From assembly GCF_000157895.3 (NCBI RefSeq), contig NC_022663.1:3348001-3412000 (forward strand): 64,000 nucleotides of DNA, read 5' to 3'. The notes beneath the pieces are model-generated. The model did not search any database. It saw only the letters and a list, made by a program, of their open reading frames with translations, and was not told the DNA's origin. Shown in pieces: positions 52,800 through 61,927 of the stretch (its first letter is position 1; each line of letters begins with the position of its first letter). This stretch comes from Mycobacterium kansasii ATCC 12478 (GTDB taxonomy: Bacteria > Actinomycetota > Actinomycetes > Mycobacteriales > Mycobacteriaceae). The position numbers were made by a program, and so were the translations under genes.

Positions 52800-53756
52800 C
52801 TCGGTTGGGCGGTGACGCGATTGCATGCCTGCTCCTTCGGTGGGAGGGGTGCCTGCTCCGTCGGTGGGAGGGGTGCCCGCTCGGTACCTGGAAGGGTCGG
52901 CTTGTTCGGTGTTGGAGGGGCGATGGGCTCGGTGATGGCGTCGTGGGCGGCATCGGCTAACTCGACGGTGGTGGCATACCGGTTGTCCGGGTCTTTAGCC
53001 ATGCCGGTGGCGATAACCCGGTCGAATTGCGCGGGCACGTTCGGTTGAGTAGTTGATGGTCGCGGCGGTGGAGTGTTGAGATGGGCGGCGACCAGCCCAG
53101 CCATCGTGGCCTCGTCGAATGGTGGGCGTCCGGTCAGGCATTCGTATAGCACGCAGGCCAACGAGTAGATGTCGGCACGGGCATCTTCTGCCCCGGCGCC
53201 TAACCGCTCGGGTGCGATGTAAGCAAACGTGCCGATCATGTTGCCGGACTTGGTCATTCACGTCTCATCGAGGGCACGGGCAATGCCAAAATCGATAAGG
53301 TAGGCGAAGCCATCGACATCGAGCAGGATATTGGAGGGTTTGACGTCGCGGTGCAGCAGATCAATGCGGTGGGCGGCCTGCAATGCCTTAGCGACTTGTT
53401 CGATGATGCGGAGGGCCCATGCGGGGTCGAGCGGCCCCCTCGGCCAGCACGCTTTGCAGGTCACGGCCCTCAATCAGGCGCATGCACATATACAGGCGGC
53501 CATCGATTTCGCCGTAGTCGTAGATCGGGATCGCGTGTGGCGTGTTGAGCCTTGCCGCGGCGTGGGCTTCGCGGCGAAACCGCCGCTTAAACTCCTCGTT
53601 GTCGGAGAAGTGAGGGTGAAGGAGTTTGATTGCGACGATTCTGTCGGTGCCGGTGTCATGCGCGCGCCACACCTCACCCATGCCGCCGTGACCCAATAAC
53701 TCCACCAAGCGGTAGCGACCGAACGGCGTACCGCCCACAGCGTCCTGTCCTGCCAC
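52800..53756 (-). pseudogene. Ser/Thr protein kinase pseudogene (PknF/PknJ-like)
   Basis: From a GTG at 53756 (VAGQDAVGGTPFGRYRLVEL) the sequence keeps all kinase motifs: [42 protein letters not shown]. It is broken twice: a frameshift near 53430-53470 after [10 protein letters not shown], and a TGA at 53258-53260 between ARALDET and MTKSGNMIGT, where homologues have Arg. The membrane helix and extracellular sensor are gone, replaced by the esp relics reading on the other strand. The 277 bp upstream (53757-54033) hold nothing I recognise beyond a perfect 6-bp hairpin at 53825-53840. Confidence 0.85.
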
Positions 53757-54033
53757 GGTCAGCGTGCTAGCGATCCACGCCAACCGGCACAGTCGATTTA
53801 CTCGGCCACCCTGCGACGAAGAAGCACCGCAAAGGCGGTGAAGTGGTGGCACCGGCGCGCAATATTTTGCGTGCAGCACGACATCGTTGCGACTCCTAGG
53901 ACCACCTGGCGCAGAACGACAGCACGCACTGCGGTAGAAGTCGACCGACGTTGCACAAGTTAGAACAGCCTTATCGTTGCCGCAACGAGGCTCAGGGTCG
54001 AGAATGTCGCCAACAGCCACCAGGACTGCCGAA

Positions 54034-54666
54034 TCACAGGATGCGGTAGCCGATCTCAGAGGCTGCTGCTTGCGTGATCGACCAGACCAGCGGGTGGCTG
54101 AGTGGGCGGGAGAACGAAGGCAACGCGGGTAGCGAATCCGCGGCGGCAGTCCACAGCACAATGTTCGGGCGGCCAGTCATAGTCGACGGGACGTATAGCC
54201 CGTCGAGTTCGGGCCAGGTCGTGTAGATAGCGCGGGCCCACCGGCGGCATATGGAGCGAGGTGCCGCTAGCAGCGCAGCTGATGCACTGTTGCGGAGCAG
54301 CCACGTTCCAGACAGGTCGAGCAGACGTAGTTTCCGTTGGGGCTTCCAGGCGGTGAGAGTTGGAGCGCCGGCACGGGTATCGATCACGCGCGTGGTTTGG
54401 TAGACCTCCGCGAGGCCGGTTGCGACATCGGCTGCCGCGTACAGGACGCCCTCGGCGCGCATGCTGGGTTCAGCGTCGGGATGTGGATCCCAGCGCATTG
54501 AGGGCAGCGGCCCGAAGGTGCGTAGCTTGTTCCAGGGCAGTACGTGCTCTCCTTCGGTGCGGTGGATCCGCCAGAGCGTGCCGGTGTAGCTGGTGCTGTC
54601 GTCAGGTTGCCGGGTGAGCTTTTCTGGGGGCGTCCTGGGGACCTTGGGTTTGGAGCGCGGGCTCAC
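54034..54666 (-). CDS. RES-domain toxin (NAD+-degrading toxin family)
   Basis: A 210-residue RES protein. Landmarks: LWRIHRTEG with the conserved Arg, GVLYAAADVATGLAEVYQTT with the Tyr and Glu, and a Ser-rich end region (LVWSITQAAASEIGYRIL). Characterised RES toxins such as MbcT and Res consume NAD+ by hydrolysis or phosphorolysis. Its start overlaps the stop of the antitoxin gene by 4 nt, the usual antitoxin-first order. A Lys/Pro-rich N-terminal 20 residues precedes the fold. Confidence 0.85.
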   Translation of the reverse strand: MSPRSKPKVPRTPPEKLTRQPDDSTSYTGTLWRIHRTEGEHVLPWNKLRTFGPLPSMRWDPHPDAEPSMRAEGVLYAAADVATGLAEVYQTTRVIDTRAGAPTLTAWKPQRKLRLLDLSGTWLLRNSASAALLAAPRSICRRWARAIYTTWPELDGLYVPSTMTGRPNIVLWTAAADSLPALPSFSRPLSHPLVWSITQAAASEIGYRIL

Positions 54667-55250
54667 CAGCGGCCGAGATCCCGTATGAATCCGGCGACCA
54701 ATGAGGCGTCACCGCCAGCGGCCAGGTGTTCGATCGGTGTCCGGCCGTCAAAGTCGGGCTGCGGAGTATGCATGAACACATCGAGCACCGCGGGGGTGCT
54801 GCCAGGTGGTATCGCCGGGACGATCAAGTCCAACCCGGGAAGCAGTTCATTACCAAGGAACTGCCACTTGGGGAGGCGCCGGGTTCCTTGGAGGTCGAAG
54901 GCCCATAACTGTTTTCCGGTGATGCGTCGTGACACGCGGGACCGGTCGACGCCGAGGAGGACGGCGGCTTCTTTTATGCTGACGGATCCTGAGACTGCGC
55001 TGGTGAGTTGCCGCAACGCGACGCGGGCCCGAGCCTGCCGTTCATCGTCAGCTGACCATCGGTCAATAGCCGTCGCCATGCTGGGTTCGGCGTGCTTGCG
55101 CAGGAAGTCCACTTCCGCCGCTGACAAGGTGGCCGCTGCAGGAATTGCTGCAAATGCAGAGTCAAGCTCGTTGAGGACCTCGTCGACGGTGAGGCCGATT
55201 TGATGTTTCGCGAGTAGAGCGCCTAGCGCGGGAGCTGCAGACCCTTTCAT
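54663..55250 (-). CDS. Xre/MbcA/ParS-type antitoxin
   Basis: A 195-residue partner of the RES toxin. VSIKEAAVLLGVDRSRVSRR is the DNA-binding helix-turn-helix, and the C-terminal RTPIEHLAAGGDASLVAGFI is the toxin-binding domain of the Xre-MbcA-ParS family. The ATG at 55250 is chosen because a TATAGT -10 box lies 8 nt before it, giving a leaderless transcript; a GTG three codons upstream is possible. Binding to the GCACAC repeats directly upstream would autoregulate the pair. Confidence 0.82.
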   Translation of the reverse strand: MKGSAAPALGALLAKHQIGLTVDEVLNELDSAFAAIPAAATLSAAEVDFLRKHAEPSMATAIDRWSADDERQARARVALRQLTSAVSGSVSIKEAAVLLGVDRSRVSRRITGKQLWAFDLQGTRRLPKWQFLGNELLPGLDLIVPAIPPGSTPAVLDVFMHTPQPDFDGRTPIEHLAAGGDASLVAGFIRDLGRW

Positions 55251-55253
55251 ATC

Positions 55254-55275
55254 GCACACTATAGCACACGTGTGC
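55254..55275 (-). promoter_or_regulatory. Toxin-antitoxin promoter and operator
   Basis: GCACACTATAGCACACGTGT contains two direct GCACAC units and a perfect 12-bp palindrome GCACACGTGTGC (55264-55275). Read on the minus strand, TATAGT is a good -10 element placed so that transcription begins at or next to the antitoxin ATG. Operator and promoter therefore coincide. Confidence 0.6.
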
Positions 55276-56598
55276 GTTGCCGTGCGGGCACGGCCTCACG
55301 GTGGTTCTCACCCGGCCAGGGCATCTACGACGCTCTGCGCCAAGCACGACAACTGCTTCCCAGCTCGTAAATGCCACCCACCCCGGTGCTGGTTCACGCC
55401 CTCGCTGCTCGGGCGCCACGACCGCCAGTTCGAATGCGAATCGTTGCGCGATCCGTCGACCGTCAGGTTCGATGCGAAAACCGCCAAAAACATTGAGACC
55501 AGACACTTATCGGTACGTGGAAGGTGCTGCAGCACAGCTACTTTAGGCATATACCTCAAATAATATCCGTTATGAGGCACTCGGCGAGACGGGTTGCGTT
55601 CAGCTGAACAGCATGGTGCAAGTTCATGATTCACCAAGTTCCGCGATCTCCGATACATTACGCCCGACTTGCCATCCAGGCTCTGGCGTCGCCAGATTTG
55701 ACATCTGCGATGAGTACCGGCCGTGTTGCGTTATGGCCATCACACTCGGTACGACACCGCGCCCGTTTAAGGCGCCTCCCTCAAGGGCAGCCACCGTCGA
55801 GTCGCCCGTTGCGTTTTCGCACACCTGCGCGCCGACGCCACTAATCGCCGCGCCGCCGCCACATAGGACGGGCGCGGCCCATGCCGTTGAACTGATCTCA
55901 CAGATCATCTGTACCCTCGACACCGCAGGCTGGTAGTACATTAAGAGAATAAGACGCGAGACTGATTGTGCTGCAATCGAGTACGCCGATACTCTACGTT
56001 ATGGTCAACTAAAGTCAGCGGTTTAACGAGGGCGCGTACCGCGCACATGCGCACCAAAGCCATCTCCGCGCGTCCACGCCGCAATATGTGCACGGCGACC
56101 ACTAACGAGAAGAGTTCGGGCCAAAAACGCCGGATTCGCCGCGATGGTTCGGACACCCGATGGGCAGCCGACACGTCAGTGTGACGGTTTGATTGGCCCA
56201 ATCCTGCTCCGCACCAGCATATTTCGCCATATGTCATGGATAATCTACATTATCCATGACTTCTTGACCTTGTCGCTCGGAGTCGTTCGGTCCCGACAGA
56301 GTTACGTTCTGTAGCTGTAGGTCTTGCAGCTCGCTGGCGACGATGCTCGCAGAGCAGTCTCGCGCCCACGGGCTGTTCGGCCCATGGCTCCTTCTCGGCT
56401 GGCTCGGAACGGGGCTCACGTTGAGCGAGCCAGCCGCAATCCGACCATGAAGAGCGGCGGCTAGCGGGTTGCTCGGCACCGAGTAGTCCTCGTGGGGTGG
56501 CACCTGCGATACGACGTTGATGATCGGGTGTCCGATCTCGGGCCATGCGAACGCCCGACGAGATAGCGAGCGATGGCACCACCGCGCGCTATGGCTTA
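55276..56598. other. 1.3-kb intergenic stretch without a supported gene
   Basis: Both strands carry short frames but none shows a recognisable family. Two overlapping minus-strand frames (56234-56503 and 55941-56237) share an ATGA junction and might be a degraded gene pair; their codon use is weak. The one firm feature is a 28-bp perfect palindrome at 56233-56260. This segment looks like relic DNA between the toxin-antitoxin pair and the metal exporter. Confidence 0.5.
56233..56260. promoter_or_regulatory. 28-bp perfect inverted repeat of unknown role
   Basis: Arms GTCATGGATAAT and ATTATCCATGAC are perfect over 12 bp around CTAC. It is AT-rich against its surroundings. No T-run follows on either strand, so it is not a standard terminator; an operator or a recombination/resolution site is possible. 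Confidence 0.55.
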
Positions 56599-56622
56599 GT
56601 ATCTGCGTATGAACGCAGATAC
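56599..56622. promoter_or_regulatory. ArsR/SmtB-type operator upstream of the CDF exporter
   Basis: GTATCTGCGT-ATGA-ACGCAGATAC is a perfect 10-4-10 inverted repeat. Form and position (overlapping the ATG of a repressor remnant and 170 bp above a CDF gene) match the NmtR/KmtR class of metal-sensing operators. It remains intact although the local repressor gene is broken. Confidence 0.7.
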
Positions 56623-56790
56623 GTGCGCTCCAAGCCTGCCGCTCGAGGTTCCGGACGTTAGCCCGCCTTCAGGTGCTGTGAGCGTTGACCGACAAGGAGT
56701 CGTCGGTCAACGAGCTCACCGACCGGACGGGCCGGCCCGCGCCGGTCGGGGCAACACCGCCAACCTTCCGTCGCGAAAGGCTCGTCCGAA
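56609..56790 (+). pseudogene. ArsR/SmtB-family metal sensor remnant (NmtR/KmtR-like)
   Basis: The start MNADTCAPSLPLEVPDV parallels the KmtR N-terminus. After a deletion the frame shifts, and LTDKESSVNELTDRTGRPAP then TFRRERLVRNERSS matches the ArsR helix-turn-helix (LADREMSVNELAEQVGKPAP in KmtR, from memory). The segments before and after it are missing, including the C-terminal metal-binding His region. The remnant runs directly into the CDF start codon at 56791. No functional repressor can be made. Confidence 0.75.
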
Positions 56791-57882
56791 ATGAGCGATC
56801 ATCACAGCGAAACCTTCAGTGCCGCAGCCACTTATGGCGGCCACAACCCCTCGGCCGACGACCACGGCAACCACCACCACCCCAAGGGGTGGCGAGCCGT
56901 GGTCAGAGAGATCTTCGCCCCGCACTCTCATGACGCCGCCGACAGCATCGACAATGCGCTGGAATCCAGTGCGGCCGGAATCCGTGCGGTCAAGATCAGC
57001 CTGTTGGTCCTGGGGATCACCGCGATCGCCCAGATTGCCGTCGTGACGATCTCCGGGTCGATTGCCCTGGCAGCCGACACCATCCACAACTTCTCCGACG
57101 CGCTCACCGCGGTCCCGTTGTGGATCGCATTCGCACTGAGCACCAAGGCTGCCACCCGCCGCTACACCTACGGCTTCGGCCGCGTCGAGGATCTGGCGGG
57201 CCTATTCGTCGTTGCGATGATCACCATGTCGGCGATCATCGCCGGCTACGAGGCCGTCGTGCGGCTCATCCACCCCCAGCCCGTCGAAAACGTCGGCTGG
57301 GTTGCCCTGGCCGGACTAATAGGATTCATCGGCAACGAATGGGTCGCGCTCTACCGGATCGGCGTCGGCCGACGCATCGGCTCAGCCGCCCTGGTCGCCG
57401 ACGGCCTGCACGCCCGTACCGACGGCTTCACTTCCCTGGCCGTCCTTGTTGCCGCCGGCGCTGTCGCACTGGGCGTCCCGCTGGCCGACCCGATCATCGG
57501 TCTGGTGATCACCGTGGCCATTCTGGCGGTGCTGCGCACTGCGGTGCGCGACGTGTTCCACCGCCTGCTGGACAGCGTGGACCCGGCCCTCATCGACACT
57601 GCCGAAGCCGTCCTGGCCACCCGGCCCGGGGTTCGATCAGTTCGCAGCCTACGGATGCGTTGGATCGGTCACCGCTTGCACGCCGACGCCGAACTCGACA
57701 TCGATGCAACCCTGAGCCTGGCTGACGCCCACCGCATTGCCCACGACGCCGAACACGGACTCATCCACGCCGTCCCCAAACTCACCACGGCGCTGATCCA
57801 CGCCTACCCTGCCGACCACCCAAACGCTGCAGAGCAGCACCGCCATGGCAGCGAGCCGCCAACCGAGATGAGCTCCTTTTAG
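56791..57882 (+). CDS. Cation diffusion facilitator metal exporter
   Basis: A 363-residue CDF transporter. A His-rich N-terminus (DDHGNHHHPKGW, HSH) precedes six helices; DTIHNFSDALTAVP and DGLHARTDGFTSLAV are the two HxxxD metal sites in helices II and V. A C-terminal metallochaperone-like domain (VRSLRMRWIGHRLHADAELD) and another His-containing tail follow. It should expel Zn, Ni or Co by proton exchange, as the Rv2025c family. With its upstream ArsR repressor gene destroyed, control depends on a sensor encoded elsewhere or is lost. Confidence 0.9.
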   Translation: MSDHHSETFSAAATYGGHNPSADDHGNHHHPKGWRAVVREIFAPHSHDAADSIDNALESSAAGIRAVKISLLVLGITAIAQIAVVTISGSIALAADTIHNFSDALTAVPLWIAFALSTKAATRRYTYGFGRVEDLAGLFVVAMITMSAIIAGYEAVVRLIHPQPVENVGWVALAGLIGFIGNEWVALYRIGVGRRIGSAALVADGLHARTDGFTSLAVLVAAGAVALGVPLADPIIGLVITVAILAVLRTAVRDVFHRLLDSVDPALIDTAEAVLATRPGVRSVRSLRMRWIGHRLHADAELDIDATLSLADAHRIAHDAEHGLIHAVPKLTTALIHAYPADHPNAAEQHRHGSEPPTEMSSF

Positions 57883-57937
57883 CTTTAGCGCTGGCAACAG
57901 CGCCTGTCCGCCTGGGCGCTCGTCCGCGTGATTTGCC

Positions 57938-59071
57938 CTATCCGGCCGCCGGCGGACGTGGCACGACCATGGGACGAAAACCGTATCGAGGTACCGCACC
58001 GCCCATGCCCTGGCCGGCCGTCCCGGCGATCGGAACCCCCGGCATCCCCGGCACGCCCGCCGTGCTTTCGGGCATCACGCCCCAGCTGGTCGGGAGCGGC
58101 GCGGCGGCAGAGCCGGCCGCGGGAAGCGCGGCCCAGCTTGCCGGCACCGACAACCCGCCGATCGATCCCGCTCCGCCCAAACTCGCCGACAGCGCCGCAC
58201 CGGCCGACGACATACCGGCCGCCGAACCAAGCCCACCCGCCAGCGCCGAACCCAACGACGCCGCGTCGCCGGCGGCGACCTGCGCCGCCGACCCCGCCAC
58301 CAGCGAGAGCGACGCCAGCGACTGGGTCAGCCCCAAACACGAACTCACCGAGCTCAGGATCAGGGGCACAGCGGTGACGAAGATGAAGTCCAGCCAATCC
58401 GGCGGGTCCATGGACAACATCGGTGATGCGAGTTCCTGCAGGGCCAGGGGCACCCGGGACAGCAGTTGCGACAGCGTGGTCAGGTGCGCGTCCGACTCCG
58501 CGGCCCTGGCCACCGCTGCGGCCTGGGCGGTCAATCCTGCCTCGCTGGTGGTTGGCGGCGGGTCGGCGAAGGGCGCCACCTGGGATGCGGCCGCGGAGGC
58601 GGACGCATATGCGTACATCGCGGCAGCGTCCTGAGCCCACATTTCGGCGTACTGTGACTCGGTGGTCGCGATCGCCGTGATGTTTTGACCCAGCGCATTG
58701 GTCGCGACGAGCCAGGACAACATGGTCCTGTTCGCCGCCACCTCCGCCGGTGGAACGGTCATCTGAAACGCCACCTCATAGGCTTGCGCGGCCGCCCTGG
58801 CCTGGCCTGCCGCGTGCTGCGCCTGGGACGCGGTTGTGGCAAGCCAGGACACATACGGCGCCGCCGCCGCAGCCATGGATGCCGATACGGAACCCCGCCA
58901 TGGTCCCTCGGTCAGTACCGACACCACCGCCAGGTACTCGACCGCCGTCGCGTACAAGTCGGCGGCCAGCACTTCCCATGCCGCGGCCGCGGCCCGCAAC
59001 GACCCCGAGCCGCCGCCGGCGTACATGCGTCCCGAATTGATCTCCGGCGGCAATGCTGCGAAATCCAGCAT
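57938..59071 (-). CDS. PPE-family protein, PPE-SVP subgroup
   Basis: A 377-residue protein; start MLDFAALPPEINSGRMYAGG at 59071. WRGSV is the WxG-like turn, GLSVPASWAA the SVP motif, and it ends VVPRPPAAG. The N-terminus is close to that of the PPE protein at 47092-48240, so the two are probably duplicates. No PE gene is adjacent. Two strong operator-like repeats (59237-59290) lie 170-220 bp upstream, shared with the other PPE locus. Confidence 0.9.
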   Translation of the reverse strand: MLDFAALPPEINSGRMYAGGGSGSLRAAAAAWEVLAADLYATAVEYLAVVSVLTEGPWRGSVSASMAAAAAPYVSWLATTASQAQHAAGQARAAAQAYEVAFQMTVPPAEVAANRTMLSWLVATNALGQNITAIATTESQYAEMWAQDAAAMYAYASASAAASQVAPFADPPPTTSEAGLTAQAAAVARAAESDAHLTTLSQLLSRVPLALQELASPMLSMDPPDWLDFIFVTAVPLILSSVSSCLGLTQSLASLSLVAGSAAQVAAGDAASLGSALAGGLGSAAGMSSAGAALSASLGGAGSIGGLSVPASWAALPAAGSAAAPLPTSWGVMPESTAGVPGMPGVPIAGTAGQGMGGAVPRYGFRPMVVPRPPAAG

Positions 59072-59236
59072 GGCTAACCACCGGCAGCTTCGACAAGGCG
59101 CCGTGGCGCCGGCACCGGCCGGATTCCATTCAGCCGTTGCGGCACGGCCAATGACCAATGTGTACAAAGCGTTTCGGGTTCGAGGTTCATCGAAGACATG
59201 GAGGTTGCTCCTGGAGTCAGCGCGGCAGGCCCGGGA

Positions 59237-59290
59237 AGTTATCATGCGATAACCAGCACCCACCTGCCAGGTTATCAGTAGATAACCTGG
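59237..59290. promoter_or_regulatory. Operator pair e/f, upstream of the second PPE gene
   Basis: GTTATC-ATGC-GATAAC (59238-59253) is perfect; the second copy has perfect 10-bp arms CCAGGTTATC-AGTA-GATAACCTGG (59267-59290), the strongest match of the whole set. They lie in the 307-bp gap (59072-59378) that holds no gene. Confidence 0.8.
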
Positions 59291-59378
59291 TGTCAAGGTC
59301 GCCGTCGGAAAGGCTTGGGTCGACCCTGGAGCGGCTTTGATACTCGCCCGAAGTGCTAAGGCGAAGGCCGAGGGCTGA

Positions 59379-60659
59379 TCACCCGGCCGCGACTCCCAGG
59401 GCCGGCCCCGGCCCGCTCACCGGTGCGGTGTGCCTGCCGTGCCGAGACAGGCCCGCCACCGCCACCAATCCCACGAGAATCAACGCCCCCCAGGCAAATT
59501 CGTCGACATTGAAGCGGTGTGCTGCGCTGAGCAGCGCCCCGGTCGCGAGATTGCCGATGAGCAGACCGATTCCGACCACGGTCTTGTAAAAGCCGTAGTG
59601 GGTGGCCACCAGCCGGTTTCCGGACAACGAGACCACTCTGTCCAGCTCGAAGGGAAACACCACCGCCGCGGCAAGCGCGAGCATGCTCGCCGACAGCAAC
59701 AGCGCCAGCACCGCGGCGGCGATACCGAACCGTTGCTCGTTGGGAACGACCGCAAGGGGCACGAACGATGCCGTCAGCAGCATGACTCCGACGGGGAGGC
59801 TGCGCCCGGGTTCCCACCGCGCCCCGAACCAGCGGGTGAGGTGGCGCTGGCCGGCCACTGTGACCAAACTCGATATCAGGAAAAGCACTGCCACCAGGGA
59901 TGTCTGGGATTGCGGCGCCAGCCGCGACGCATGCAGCGGAAGGGCGAGATTGATCTGGAATTCCAGCACGTACGCGCCGATCATGGCTGCGGCGAACCAC
60001 AATACCGATCGGTTGCCCAAGACGACGCGCCAGTCCTCGATGACCGAGCTCTTCTCCGAATTCCGTGCATTGCCCGCGGCCCGGCCGGCTTTGTCCGGGG
60101 GCAGCGCCAACAGCTGTGCGACACTGAGGGCCGCGAAAACAACCGCAGCGGCCATGACCGATATCCGGAAGTCCATTGCCACCAACGCCAATCCAACCAG
60201 CGGGCCGAGCAGAATGCCCGACTGGTAGAAGACGTTGAACATCGCAAACGCTTCGATCCTGCGGTTTTCGGCGTCGGCCGCCAGGTAGGCGCGCGCTGCG
60301 GGATTGAACAGCGCACCCGCGAAACCCATTGCCGCCGAGGCGATTACCACAATCGGCAATGACTGCGCGAGCACCAGCAGCACGAATCCGCCAGTACGCA
60401 CCAGACATCCGGCTACGATCATCGGCTTGTAGCCGAACCGGTCGGCCAGCGTGCCTCCCACGAAGAACATGCCCTGCTGGGCGAAGTTACGCACACCCAG
60501 CACCAGGCCCACCGCCCAGGCCGCCAGCCCGAGCGGGCCCGCCAGATAGCCGGCCAAGTAAGGCATCAGCATGTAGAAACCCACATTGATGGCGAACTGG
60601 TTGACCATCAGCACGCGGCTGGGACGATTGAAGCTGCGGAACTGAGCAACCATTCCCAT
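59379..60659 (-). CDS. MFS transporter (12-helix)
   Basis: A 426-residue major facilitator. FFVGGTLADRFGYKPMIVAG is motif A between helices 2 and 3; MGFAGALFNPAARAYLAADA and YQSGILLGPLVGLALVAMDF lie in helices 4-5. The pattern (NQFAINVGFYMLMPYLAGYL at the N-terminus) is that of the MdtH/YfcJ-like exporters. ATG at 60659 or six bp downstream may be the start. It is the third gene of an operon with the AbrB-type and PrpF-like genes, 24 bp after the former. Confidence 0.87.
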   Translation of the reverse strand: MGMVAQFRSFNRPSRVLMVNQFAINVGFYMLMPYLAGYLAGPLGLAAWAVGLVLGVRNFAQQGMFFVGGTLADRFGYKPMIVAGCLVRTGGFVLLVLAQSLPIVVIASAAMGFAGALFNPAARAYLAADAENRRIEAFAMFNVFYQSGILLGPLVGLALVAMDFRISVMAAAVVFAALSVAQLLALPPDKAGRAAGNARNSEKSSVIEDWRVVLGNRSVLWFAAAMIGAYVLEFQINLALPLHASRLAPQSQTSLVAVLFLISSLVTVAGQRHLTRWFGARWEPGRSLPVGVMLLTASFVPLAVVPNEQRFGIAAAVLALLLSASMLALAAAVVFPFELDRVVSLSGNRLVATHYGFYKTVVGIGLLIGNLATGALLSAAHRFNVDEFAWGALILVGLVAVAGLSRHGRHTAPVSGPGPALGVAAG

Positions 60660-60682
60660 CACCACATCACCCGAGTCGAGCT

Positions 60683-61924
60683 CTATGCCGTGTCAGCGGC
60701 TGGCGCTGTTGCCGACGGTGACGCGGTGGCGCAGGAGGAAAGCGACCGTCGTTGCCGGTCGTCGAAGGCCGGGATCGTCGACCTGCCGGCGCGGACCAGT
60801 CGCCATGGCCGACCGACCCCGGCGCGCATGCCAGCCGGTAGTCCCGGCTCTTCTCGCGGTTCGTTCGGGAACGAATTCTTTTGGGTGGTGAGCAGTTTAC
60901 TGCCGATGATCGCGGCGATGTTCATCACCAGCAGACGCAACACCTGCATGGTCGCCACCAGCGGCTCGGCCGCCGAGTCGCTGGCTGCCAGCGCCACATA
61001 GATTCCGCCCGGTGTGGTTGCCAGATATGCCTGCGCAAAGGACACGCCGGTCCAAGCCGACACAACGAACGTCAACACCAGGCATCCAGCGACGGCGACT
61101 CCGATGAAGGCGCACGTCAAGGGCAGTAGTCGTAGGCATTGACGGAGGGCGCCGAGGGTGACGGCGCCTCCGGCCTGCCACCCGATCACCACGTATGCGA
61201 CGGCATTGAGCGCGGGCGGCAGGGCCAGCACGAATTGCCCGGGGCCGGGGAGTTGAGTCACCAGCGCGACCAGCATGGGAGCGATCAGAAACGGCGCGGG
61301 CCATTTCCACTTCAACCCGGCGTAACCGGCTGCGACGATGACCACAATCGCGGCCACGCTGGAGACCAGCGTGACATGACTCCCGGCTGGATGCGACCGG
61401 GCTGCTGGAGCGCCGACGCATTGCAGGACCAGCGGAACCGTCAGCGCGACCACGACCACCCGAAGGTATTGCGACAGCGCCACGTAACGATGATCGACGC
61501 GCAATTCCGGTGCCATGGTGCATATTCCGCTGGCCCCACCCGCCAATGTCGACAGCAACGCGGTCGCCGGCGACAGCGTTTTCGCGGCGCGGGTCAAGAC
61601 AAGGCCGCAAACCAGGCACAAGATCAGCGTCGCCGCGGAGCACACCGCAGAGATTCCGAGGTAGCCGGCGATCGTGGTACTGGCCAGGCCGCTCAGCGGC
61701 ACGGCGACCGCCATGCCGATGCATCCTTGCGCCGGCCGGAGCAGAAACTTGTGCGGCACAAACTCCCGGCCCGCCAACACCGCCATGCATCCGGCACCGG
61801 CCAGCGCGGCGATCAGCCATCCGATCGGCATGTGAAATGCCGAGAACAGCAGCCCAAGTGTCATCGTGAGCAGCAGACAGCACAGCCAGTAACCGGCGGT
61901 TCGCAGCTTTCGTCGCATACCCAT
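60683..61924 (-). CDS. AbrB/AimA-type duplicated membrane protein
   Basis: A 413-residue integral membrane protein of the family annotated as AbrB or ammonia monooxygenase-like (TIGR03082 duplication). Two repeats of about five helices are seen: PIGWLIAALAGAGCMAVLAG in the first and WPAPFLIAPMLVALVTQLPG in the second, each followed by a GIYVALAAS/GICTMAPEL-type Gly-rich turn. A 60-residue Arg/Ser-rich tail is poorly conserved. A transport role for organic acids has been proposed for the family. Its ATG lies 3 bp after the PrpF-like stop. Confidence 0.8.
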   Translation of the reverse strand: MGMRRKLRTAGYWLCCLLLTMTLGLLFSAFHMPIGWLIAALAGAGCMAVLAGREFVPHKFLLRPAQGCIGMAVAVPLSGLASTTIAGYLGISAVCSAATLILCLVCGLVLTRAAKTLSPATALLSTLAGGASGICTMAPELRVDHRYVALSQYLRVVVVALTVPLVLQCVGAPAARSHPAGSHVTLVSSVAAIVVIVAAGYAGLKWKWPAPFLIAPMLVALVTQLPGPGQFVLALPPALNAVAYVVIGWQAGGAVTLGALRQCLRLLPLTCAFIGVAVAGCLVLTFVVSAWTGVSFAQAYLATTPGGIYVALAASDSAAEPLVATMQVLRLLVMNIAAIIGSKLLTTQKNSFPNEPREEPGLPAGMRAGVGRPWRLVRAGRSTIPAFDDRQRRSLSSCATASPSATAPAADTA

Positions 61925-61927
61925 CGT

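Noticed and set aside
52355..52800. Minus-strand C-terminal extension of the kinase frame
   Set aside because: It reads antisense through the esp relics and has no kinase or sensor similarity.
53825..53840. CACCGC-AAAG-GCGGTG hairpin as a terminator
   Set aside because: No T-run follows on either strand and no gene ends beside it.
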